A DNA stretch of 64,000 bases, taken from positions 6,444,598 through 6,508,597 of the forward strand of contig JABBOT010000016.1 of assembly GCA_016165875.1 (NCBI GenBank), written 5' to 3'. Below are positions 35,901 through 47,900 of this stretch, piece by piece. The translations under genes and the position numbers were made by a program. The stretch is from Acanthopleura granulata. Its lineage: Eukaryota; Mollusca; Polyplacophora; Chitonida; Chitonidae. Below the pieces are notes generated by a model, which was given only the letters and a program-made list of their open reading frames with translations, had not been told where the DNA came from and ran no database searches. The first letter of the stretch is position 1. Every line of letters begins with the position of its first letter.

Positions 35901-38900
35901 CTTTCATCGTCGTCATCAAAAAGACCAGGTTCTTCTAATGCCGTTTTTGTGAAAGTCCCTCCCCTTGAAAGCAGTGAGAAGAAAAGCAACAAGAGGCAAA
36001 TTTCGTATCGCAAATCTATAGGTAATCATGTTGTGCCAGAAAAGTGCTCAAAGAAGGAAGAAAAGAAACCAGAGAAAAAATTCACTTTATCTGCGTCCCA
36101 GCCGGATGATAATTCAGATGACTGCTTTGTGATTTTGTCCCGCGATCCTAAAATTGAAGAACTTCTCAATGCAAAGAAGTCTCTTCCATTGAACAAGAAA
36201 CGTAAGAATTCTAGCCCTGGAAATGCTCTTTTCAAAAAACAGAAGACTCCAGGAAATCAGGAAACTGCTGACAGCACCGAAGACAATGACCCTCACCCTC
36301 AGAAGGACAGTGATGACAGAATCCATGAAGTGCAGGTGAGGAAAGTCATGGTAATCCTTACGATGATAAGGCCATCCTTGAAAAACTGTTGGAAGGGCGT
36401 AACCTGACCCCGTGAGAGAAAAAAATAGGCTCGGTCAGTCTGGAATTATTTTATTCTTGCTCTTGAAAAAGAAATTAACATGGAGAGAATAATGAAAAAA
36501 AAGGAAAACTTTTATCAAAATGCATCTATAAGATATGAGCAGGGTGCTTTTTTTGAAGGATTGGCCGGGCAACACTCAATGAACATGTTTTCAAAGATGG
36601 CCTAATGTCAGATTAGTCTTTTCTCATACAGTAGTACAAGAATAGTTTGTGCTTTTCAAACTCTGCATTTGGATGGATAAATAAAAGTCAAAATGTATTG
36701 TGTTTGGTGGCGAGGCTTGTATTTATTTTTTTTATAGAAGTCACCCTTTCTTCAAAATGCTTAGGCAGAATGAATAACCTTATAAAGTTTGGAGGTCATA
36801 CAATACTCGATGCTTCACTTGTTAACATGGTGTTTAATCTTTATGGCTGTCTTAGCCACATGAAGTTGGAAAAAAAACAATGGTCCGAGGGTTGTGTAAT
36901 CATGATGGCTGGCCACACATTTTCATAACTGAAATAAATCTAATGTTGATAAAGTCGGTCAGTGCTATTCATTAACTCTGCTGGCCTGACCAAAACTCTG
37001 CTGGAGTCTGAGCCATTGAACCATTGACCAGTGTTAAGTTTGAATCACTTCGGTTCACTTCTACAGATGCAGTCGGATCCTGGTCCCAAGTGCTGCCCGG
37101 TATGCAGCAAGTCAATGTACGATAGCAGCACATTGCGGCGGCATATACGCATGCTGCATGGTCTGGATCCTTATGCACCAGACGTGAGGAAATTACGAGT
37201 ACCCACAGAGCCAATCACTCGTTCGGTCAGTTACAGACATACTTGTCCTCTCGGAGTTGTGACTAACACATCTGTGCGTCTAGCAGTTTTAATTGTCAAC
37301 TGGAAATTCACCAGAGTGAAATAGTCTTCAAGTTGGTATTCAGTATTTCAGGGTTAGCTTTATGTTATTTTTGTTTCCGAATTAACACATGGAGCTTGAA
37401 GTACTTTTTGTCACTGGAAAATGGATTCTGAGAAAAAATGTCTTCATGTTGGTATTCAGTTTTTCAACATATACCTATCTTGCAGTACTATTTCTTATTT
37501 GAAAATAGAGTAGGAGTGAAAATGTCTTTATGTTCATATTCAGCACTTCAGCATGTCATTTTCTGGAAATATTTTGTTTGCTCTTTTAGATCTTCAGAGC
37601 TTAAATGTATGTATTGGCAAGTTGTCCATCATTGTTCCATCCGTCCGTCTGTCTGTCTGGCAGTTGTCTGTTAACTTTCCTTTCACAGTTGTACTCCTCC
37701 TGTTTTTGTCCAATTTCAACGACACTTGCTTCAAGACCAGATCAAGATATATCATTTGTATTATTGATTTTCAGTTTCGATGATCAGTTTTCCATCTGTC
37801 TCTGTTCACCCAGAATGTGTTAGCATTTTCAAAATGCTATGATTTCTGTGAAAGTTGTTTTACCTTGTAAAGCACATCAAGATACATGTACATAATTCAA
37901 AGTATCCATTTTCAGTTTTTATCGGTTTTTCTTCTTTCATCGAACATGTGTGACCATTTCTTTCAAAACACTACTCCCTCTACAGTTCTCTCAGATTTCA
38001 GTGAAATTTTGCATAAGTGTAGACTGTATCAAGATGCATCGTTTGTATTATTGATTTTCGGTTTCAGATAGCAGTTGTTCATCTGTCTCGGAGTCTTTCT
38101 GTTCTTTTCTGCTACTCCTACAGGTTTTGTCCAATTTCAGTGAAACAAATCAGTGATTACTTTGTGTACATGTAGATGAAAGAACAGTCCACCTGTGTCC
38201 CGTACCAGGTTTACTAAGTCTGCATTTTTGAAAACACCTCTTTGGTGGAAGTGGTTTGACCCAAGAGACCTTTTTCCAGTGATATACATGTTGACAACAT
38301 GGTCATACCAATTCATCCAGGTGGGTGGTTTTCAAAAATGTCAGGCACCAAGTTACAGACTTGGTATGGATGTAATTGAAGATGTGTGCAACAATGTCCA
38401 TGTATAAAAATTAAGTGCTTGGTATTTTTACTTGGATCTTTATATCCCCAAATCACAATTTTTTAAAAATTTATTTCATTTTAGATACCACTCACTGAAC
38501 ATGCCAGTAAGTTTGCTTGTTATAAGTGTGACCGTGATTTTAAGACAGCAGCTGGGCTGAGCAGTCATACCATACAGATCCACAGAAATGTCACAGACGA
38601 CAAATCACAGAGCTTCGTTGACAGTGGAGTAAGTTAATGGGCCTTTCCCAACTGTCAATTAAGAACGCATATTTGACCCGTCATAATCAGTATTGTTGTA
38701 AATGGGTCAACCGGACGTCCCACACATCGATTACAAATGTTCAGTCTTTCTGTGAGGTCACGATTGCTTTCACTAGAAAAGGAATGAAAAGTAATGTTCT
38801 TACAAGAAGGGGTGGATCTATCCATTTGGCACTTTATTTTATCTGCATCAGGTTATCCCTGAAAAACTTTGTTGGGTGGGAGCTGACCAGCACTCCCAAA

Positions 38901-41900
38901 AAAGGTTTTACTCGACAGTGGTTGTTGGTATTTTGCTTAAAGGTTTTTTATTTTTATTTCCATATTAGTTCTTTAAAATCCTCATCTTTTCATTAGCCAG
39001 AACAAAAAAATTATTTCCAACCTACCGACCTATTCTTCTGATAGGATTGGATTAAGCCCAACAAACAGTTCAAGGATTGCCTCATTTCACTACAGTGTTT
39101 CCTTGGTGCGCTCAGTGAGTGAAAAGGTTGTCAGTTGGTTGGTGCTTTTCCCCAGCCACAGTTCTTATTAATCACTCACAATACTGACCGCTAGTATTAA
39201 AGTAAAAAATTCTTAGTGCTGTGTTGTTTTGCTCTGCACAGTGGTTATTCATAAAATGGCTACTGAATTTGGACCTCTTTTCACCGTAAGACACTGTTGC
39301 AGTCTTTTGTTGAAAATGTTACAGGTTCAGTCATGGCCTTCGACAGGGAATTTGCACATTCCTCTGCTCTCAGTGCTTGCTGGGGTTTGGTGACAATAAA
39401 CGGTCTACTATGTTCTAAGCAGTCTGATGTGTGTTGAAGAGCACATGTCTTCCATGAATATTGTATGCATATTTGTACATCACACATGGAAAAGTTCGTC
39501 AGTAAATTGCCAAAGGTTATGGTGGTTTATGATGGACACTCCAAGTTTCCTCTACCCATAAAACTGAGTGCCATTGAATGAGTGAAAATTCTTGAGTATG
39601 GCACAAAGTAACAGTTGAACAAGTAAGTAAATATATGCTGCAAAAGTGTGAACACTTTAGAAAGATTATTGTGTAGTATACATTTGTTGTTGTTAAATTG
39701 CAGGCAGTGTCTGGTTCTGAAATCTGGACTTGTGTGTTATGTGACAAGGATTTCAACAGTTCCATTGGACTGCTCAGACATAACTCTCTGCTACACAAAA
39801 ACACCAAAGAGAGTAAAATGTTTGCTCAAAGCTTGGTGAGTAAAACTACCTGTGTGAGGTCTTTTGAGTTTAATTAAAAAAGGAATTCAGGTTTCCCAGG
39901 AAAGGTATTAATTGACCTTAAAGTGAAAGACAGCTCATGACTGAGGCAATGTGCGTTAAAAGATTATGAAAATCTCTCTTGAATGTAAAAATCTGAAATT
40001 GTTCGACTTTGTTTGCTGAAATATCATTGTTTGAAGTGTGGGGTATTGTGTTTCCGACGGGGGAATCTGAATGTGTCCATGCTTTTCAGCTTTTGAGGGA
40101 TTGACCAGTCAGAGAGCTAGGAGATACCAGCTGTTTGTAAGCTGTGACGTAAATGCTCTGAGTTGACCGTCAATGTAATATGTAATAACATACAGACAAG
40201 ACACTCTTTTAGTGTTACATGTTTTAATGATAACAAGTACATAGGTGAACAACGCTGCAAAGTATTTCCAGATCATTGTGTTGTGGCAGGAGTAACTTTC
40301 TTGATCATTTTATGTCATAAATTAATATCTATACTTAAGTTACAAACACAACTCTTGCAGCTTACTGCAGTTTCAGGTGACAAAAGTGTTTCGCACTTGG
40401 AACAAATATGTCACAGCGCAGACACAATGGCTGCATTTCATGCTAGGCGATGGAGTCAATTTGGAGTCAGGTGTCAATTTCCGCTGCCATAGTAGCTGTT
40501 AGACAAAAAAACTTGACTGAAATAAACATAATATTGTCCAACATTTTTGGGCAAACTTAGAATGTGTGCTGTCTTTCACTTTTAAGTTTCACTCATGACC
40601 AAATTGTAAATTGCGGCCGATTCTTAGAGTTCTGTTGGTCTTCTTCAGGTGTTTTAAGGTTTGTTTGGGGCTAGAATAAATTCAGACAGGAAAAGTAGAA
40701 AGTTTGTTTGGGAATAGAATTTGATATCAGACAGGAAAAGTAGAACGTTTGTTTGGAAATAGAATTTGATATCAGGCAGGAAAAATAGAAAGTTTTTGGG
40801 GGGATAGAGTTTGATATCAGACAGGAAAAATGGAAAGTTTGTTTGGGGATAGAATGATATCAAACAGCAAAAATAGAAAGTTTGTTTGGGGATAGAATGA
40901 TATCAGACAGGAAAAATAGAAAGTTGTTTGGGGATAGAATTTGATATCAGACAGGAAAAATAGAAAGTTTGTTTTCGGATAGAATTTGATATCAGGCAGG
41001 AAAAATAGAAAATTTCAGCACCAAAAGTAGTATTTTGTGAAATATTTGATTTGGCCATGAAGTGGTCTTTTACCCGTAATCATCTTAAATTCTTTTCTTT
41101 TCATGTGAAAATTGTTCATGATAAGATATTTAAATTATTAAGCACTCTGTTATAGAATATTTACTTGAATGGTGTAGATAAAAGCCTGTACTGATTGGCA
41201 TAGTACAGAATATTTATTAATTTGTGTTTTACGCTGTACTCAAGAGTATTTTATTTGTACGCCAGCAGTCAGCATTATGGAAAGGACCATCCGCATGGAT
41301 TCTGGCAGACCTTCCTACATATGACTGGAGAGGAAGCCAGCATGAGCTGGACTTGAACCCACATTGGTGGGAGGTTTCTGGGTCATTACGCTGCGCTAGT
41401 GCGCTAACCAACTGACCCCTAGTACAGGATGCAAAACATTGTGCATTGCATGCAAACAGATTATTTCATGACAGATATGCTGAAGTTAAGAGAATTACGA
41501 GCCAGTATTTTATTTTTCGTTCTCAGAAGCTGACATACTGTTGGAAATGTCAGAAGAATTTCAGCAATACTCACTGTCTGCGGCGACATGTTAAAGTTAT
41601 TCACAGAGTCAAGTCAGGCATTTTACCTCCCAAGCCAGCTACAAGAGAATCCAGCCAGGTGAGTGCAGCAAAGCAATACTTCTGTGGATTTTTTGAATGC
41701 TGTAAAAAAAATTTTTTTGTAGGTGTAAGAAAAAGCATGTGGTACAATATTTTGTAAACCTGGAAAACATAAATGTGTTTCAAAATTTTAAAATATTAAA
41801 GGTAAAATTATTTTCAAGTCTTGAGACAAGCCTGGAAAAAGTGTAAAAAATATATTGAAAACTTCTGGAAAATGGTGGGTAATATGTTATAAAATTTGGA

Positions 41901-44900
41901 AATAAGTATAATTTTATCGAAATATATGGCAAACTTCATTTTTCTGTATTAAATAGGAGAGACAGTTTCTTTTTTAGTTTTGAACACTCACTGATTAAAA
42001 ACACAATGCTCTTTCCACTTCCAATGAAATATTAGAACAACTATCGCTGGACTCTTTCCAAAACAGACAGTTCCCGACCCCCAGCAGAAAACTGTGAAAT
42101 CACAACCGGCTGAAGGTGATGTGAAGGTCGCACCCGTGAAGGATGTGTACCAGTGTCCTACGTGTAGGGTGATCTACAGCGACAGGAGCTCCTGTCAAAA
42201 ACACATCTCTAGGGTGCACAAGCGCAAACTTGGGGTGCTCGTCATTCGCAGCAATGTCGAAAAGGTAACGCAGTTTTGTTAGTAAGCAAAAGAAAGGAGA
42301 ACCATGGGGGAAATCGAACGGGCTGCCACGCTCTCAAGCTTAACTGATCGTGAGCAAGATATTTCTACTACCCGAGAAGACATCTGTTTGCGCTGTGAGG
42401 TCACCCAGTTCTAGTTCACCACTTTGCCATATAGAAGTACTGTCAATCGGCTGTTTTCCATCTGATTATGAGGCAATTCTGATATACTTCAAAGCCCATG
42501 TCAAGAAGAAATTGGTAGTGGAATGCATGTGGGGTTATTCCCAAGGGCTCAACCAGGAGGCCACAGTACGAAATGATAGTAATAATAAATGGGACCGTAC
42601 TTAGCACACAAAAGAATGTCTCGCCCTTAATGCTGAAGGTCGTAGGGTACGGATGATGTGACATCAGTGTTTCTGGTTTCTTTAAAATGACGCATTCTAT
42701 GGCCTGGTAAGAATTCCAGAATAAAAGATGATAGATAGAGTTACCAGTCATGTCGTAAAAAGAAATGCCTGTGCCCGATTAGATCTGTATGGTTCCCTCT
42801 TCTGAAATAACTTTTTGTTATAGTTTTTGTTGTCCTTTCTTTGAATCTGTTGCTGTTTTTCAGGAGAACACCTACTGCTGGAAGTGCGATAAAACCTTCA
42901 GCACCAGGAAATGTTTGCGGCAGCACGTCCGTGTTATCCACAAGATCAGCACCGGTACGCTTCCTCCCAAGTCACAGCAGGACACTAGCAAACCACCTGG
43001 GCAGGTGAGAATATTAACACACCTGAGAGAGTCATAACGACTTCTCAGATGGTTTTACGTGCGTAAAATTGCAACAGTGTTGACGTACATCTTCATCGTG
43101 AAACTTAATCTCAGGTGATAGATGACAACCTACTAATTGTTATTTATAGCCCCCAGTTGGGCGTACTGATATATGTGTATTCCATCAGTTCAGAGTTGAG
43201 CATCCTAACCTACATATCAGTGTGGAAACTGACCTGAATATGAGGTCTCACTCAGTTGTGAAAAACATTATCTGTTCTCTGTGAAGGGTTGTACTGATGG
43301 AGCTAACAAGCTAACAGTATGCTCCTGGAACGTAATTTGATTCTTTTCTGCCTGTCCGCAGACGTCTACTCAATTTTTCCTTACATTTTTTTCTGAAAAA
43401 AAAAAAAAAAAAAAAACTGAATGAAAATGCTTGAAAAGATGCAAGGTCTGAAATTATTTCCTGGGGTTCTGAAACCGGATATCATCCTACTTTCAAATAA
43501 GATGTCCAAACCCCTTTACAAGACTCAGCAGTACTCTCAGACTCCGACATTATTTGTAATTTAGATATGGATGACATTTGACTCTGCTAATACTGTTCAG
43601 ATACACAGGGGGCCTCCGTAGCTCAGTTGGTTAGTGCGCTGTCGCAGCGCAATGACCCGAAGCCTCCCACCAATGCGGTTGCCGTGAGTTCAAGTCCAGC
43701 TCATGCTGGCTTCCTCTTCGTCCGTATGTGGGGAGGTCTGCCAGCAGCCTGCTGATGGTCATGGGTTTTGCCCGGGCTCTCCCCGGTTAACCCCCACCAT
43801 AATGCTGGCCGCCATCGTATGAGTACGGCATAAAACACCAATCAAATAAATAAATAAATGAATATTCAGGTATACAAGATTCCATGCCCGTTGAAGCGCT
43901 TCCTTGGACAGAGAAATTGCCAGGGCCTGAGTAAGTGAGTTAGTAAGCACTAACAATGCTCATTTGGACCTTTGCACAGTCAAGTGTTGGCCATCAATAT
44001 TGTGAGCATATCTGTCGTAAAGTTTGTCAGTAATTTGCCAGTGGTCTGTGGTTTGTGCTTGGCATTGCCATTTCCTGTTCCCATAAAACTGACAACTCAT
44101 TGTTTAAGTGAAAATTAGTTAAGAGCTGGAGCAAGAATTCAATAATTGAAAGCAAAAACAAAAACCAGAAAAAAGCGATGATATAAATCAAAAGATTCGG
44201 CTGTTTGTGTATCACAGCAGGATACGCCGAAAGGCAAGAAGGGGCTGAAATGTAGCAGATGTCAGGAGATTTGCTCCAACATGTCCAACCTCCTCCTGCA
44301 CATCCGAGACAAGCACAAGCCTGGTTCGAGCGGGGGCGGGGGAGGCGTCTTGACCAAGGGGTCCACAGAGAAAACACCTAGCAGAGACAGTTCCTCAGAG
44401 AGTAGACATCAAACCCCGGGAAGTGAACGACCATTTACACCGGTAGGGTGCAGTTGTGGGTTTTGTGGCACAGTTATTTAATTCTGAACGATTGTCAGTG
44501 GTGATCTTGGCTAGCGGAGATAATGACACTAGGTGACACGGCTTCAGATTCTGTGACCACCCCCTTTTTTTATGGGCCTATTAGGGAGAATCGTCCGAGT
44601 CCCATTGTAGAGGCATGAAAAAATGTGGAGAAATCTACGAAAGTAGTTTCACCTGAGTACTAAGTGTCAGTGCGTTTAATGAAATAGACCGTGTAATATG
44701 GTCAAATATTAGCTTCCTTTTGTGATATTTTCTTCATTGCTTTGTTGGGATTTATATGCTGTGATTATGCATCGAATAAGACTTTTAATTGTGTCCGGTG
44801 CTTTCGTTTATTATCCTTTCAGTTTTATGTCCTGAAAGGTCATCAAATGTGCTTGAACTATTTTGAGGATGGTATCGGTAGATGTCGCACACCAATCAGT

Positions 44901-47900
44901 ACCTTGATGGACTAAGAGTGTTATTTTATAATTCTGACATTCATCGCAACCCTCAGTCTATCACCTGTTCTCAAGAAAAATCGCTGCAGATCTTGGACTC
45001 AAATTTGATTGAACTGCTTTCGATGAGGTCCGTGCATTTGATCTTGACCCAAGGGATTTACCACCCAAGAATATTGAACAATATTGAACTTCATATAATT
45101 TTAAATGTTGAGTGTTAGAGAAATGTGTGATTTTCAGGTCATTTATTTATTTATTTCATTGGTGTTTTATGCTGTACTCAAGAACATTTCACTTATGCAA
45201 AGGCAGCCAGCATTATGTTGAAAGGAAACTGGACAGATCCTGAGTTCTCTCAGGCTGTATCTGCAGACCATCCAGCAGGTTGCTGAATTTTTGGTTTAGT
45301 ATACATGTATATGCTTCTTGAAAATGCCCCTAACCCATCCTCACGTATCAGGTGTCTGATTCAAATTAGCAATTTTAACATAAAAAATAACTGTTAAACT
45401 TTTTTAAAGATTTTATTTCATTTCATTGGAAAGTAATTTCTGTACACATGCATTTCATATGACTGTACTGCATTTGCTGATCAGTTGTTTTCTATTGGGT
45501 TTTGTGCATAACAATAAATTTCCGTAAGGTTGGTGTTACCGGTTGAGTGATTCTGTGCAAGGTCTCTAGACAGTTGACAATCCTCAAACCACAATCAAGT
45601 GGTGACAGTTTTCAGGTGACAAAATACATTTAATACATACGTGCCCCTCACCAGTTGCAAGCAGTGGTGGTGTATGTGAAGGATCCAAAGCCTGCAGCTA
45701 GCATCTTACCAATACACATGATACAACCTTGACAAAAATTTATAATAAACATGTATTATCATGTGTTGCCTTTACCTATTTGTGCGTACAGCAATGGTAC
45801 AAATAATGAAGGTATTTTTAACTTAGTTGGTGCTCGCACTAACTTAACAAATAAACATGGTGAGGACTAATTTGCAAAATTTTGATAGGGAAAATGTCTT
45901 CAGTCTGACGATATGATGTTGTAATGCAATGTATTCTCTGTCAAACTAATGTCGTGAGCTGGGTAAGAAAAGATCGATATAAAATGGTGCAAAGTACTGC
46001 TGCAGGGTCTCCCATTACTTTGTGCTTGGAGAAGACTAATGAATTATACTCGAAGACAACTAGTCACTAGTTACAAGAAGAATAAAATTAGAAGAAGAGC
46101 AATAGACCCATGTTGCAGCCCTTGGGTTCTAGTTACTTGTTTGGGCTAGACTCAGTATTAAGAGTGGGGTTTTGATTTAAAAAAAGAAAGAAACAATCGT
46201 GATACTACTTCATTTACCTTTTCGAGAATGTATGAACCTGTGGCTGTTTCATAATGGTACTACGTGGTTCTCATAGTATCGTTACTATGCCCTCCTCTGT
46301 TGTTCAGGTTAGTTAAGACTTGATTTAGGAGTAGGATTTTGATTTAAAAAAAAAAAAGGGAAAAACAAAACGTTGTCGAGAATGCTTCAACCTTTGGTCT
46401 GTTTATTTAACACAGCCTAGCAGAATCATCTGCACGTATCGTCAGTGTGGCCAGGGGTATTCTAACTTAGCTCATCTGAGGAGGCACCAGCTGAAGCACC
46501 ACGGCAAGGTGATGATACCTTCACGCAACCAGGCAAGATCACAGGAGAAAGTGAAAGGGACATCGGAGAAAGTGAAAGTAACGCAGGTGAAACCGAAAGT
46601 GACGCCAGAGCAAACGAAAGTGAAAGTGACACCGGAGAAGCAGAAAGTGAAAGCAGAGAAAGTGAAGCCAAAGGTGAAATTGATTTTGATGTTTCTGTTT
46701 AGGGGAAATCTCAGAAAAGGCTTATCCAATATTCTAATCTGATGGTTACTACATGTAAGCCTCTAGTAAGGCCTGCACCTAGGCCTTGTGATGAGCCCTC
46801 CTTGGTGGGAGAAACTTTAATACCAATCAAAATACTGTAATTATTTTTCTGCACAAATGAATGGGAAAGATGACTTTAGTCCATAAAGGTGGCCCCCATG
46901 TTGTATTAAAGAGAACTTAGGTCGTTAGCTTGATGTTCAACATCTATCAAGTAGAAATAAAAATGATTAAAGGTGTTATCTAACAATGTTGCCGGGGTCC
47001 ACGCAATTATGTAATTACCGTTTCTGGTTGTAAACTTCATTTCAATAAAATGAGGAGAAGAAAGTCGTAAAATTGAAAAGAAATATGCTGGATTTGAACC
47101 TGAGACAGCTATGCATTACAAACAATGGGGCTGGTGTTACATACCAGCTTGGAGACAAAGCAGCTTTGATCTCTTCTTCATAGCCGGTAACAAAAGATAG
47201 GGGGTTACATGGTTTCAAGGTTTACTCCTGTTTTCCTGGTAAACTGCAGTGATTGGTTTCACATGTCAACTGTTATTAATAAATATAGCTACCAGGGACA
47301 GGAAAGGAAGATTTTATAAGCTTAACAATAAAATTCAAAATGGCTGTTAAATCATGTGACTAGGCAAAGGTCATAAAATGTTAATAGTTGCTGGTTTGTT
47401 TGTTATCAAAACTGCAAATTTTGATTTTGCTACCTTGAGCAGTTTAGGAGATATTGCAATTTTTGTGGTCTGACAAATAATAATAATACAAACAATGTGA
47501 AGAAGTGTCCCACCATTATGGCATGGGCCCCTAAAAATAAAGTCTTTCTTTATTTTCCTTGGCCAGACCACACCCAAGCCTGATGAACCGTGCTATACCT
47601 GCAAATGTGGGGAAAGGTTTACAAACTTCACCCACCTGATGAAACATATCGCCATTGACCACAAGCGGAAAATGGCCAAGAAGCTGGTGGACACTGCGTC
47701 TGAGGTGAGCAGCAAGGGTGAGGATGAAGAGACTGAGAAGAGTCCAGCGGATAGGGAGGATAGCCCTGAGGAGGAGGAAGAGCAGGGAAGTCAGGAGGAT
47801 GAAGAGGAAGGAAGAGGAGGCAGGGAAGTGGATAATGTGAGTTTCCAGTGATGGTTGATATTTTGTTCTGTGACTCCGGGGAATTTTTTTTTTTTTTTTT

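Noticed and set aside
34844..36326. Long minus-strand frames opposite exon 8
   Set aside because: They are shadows of the biased codon use of the plus-strand exon (Ser, Asp and Lys rich).
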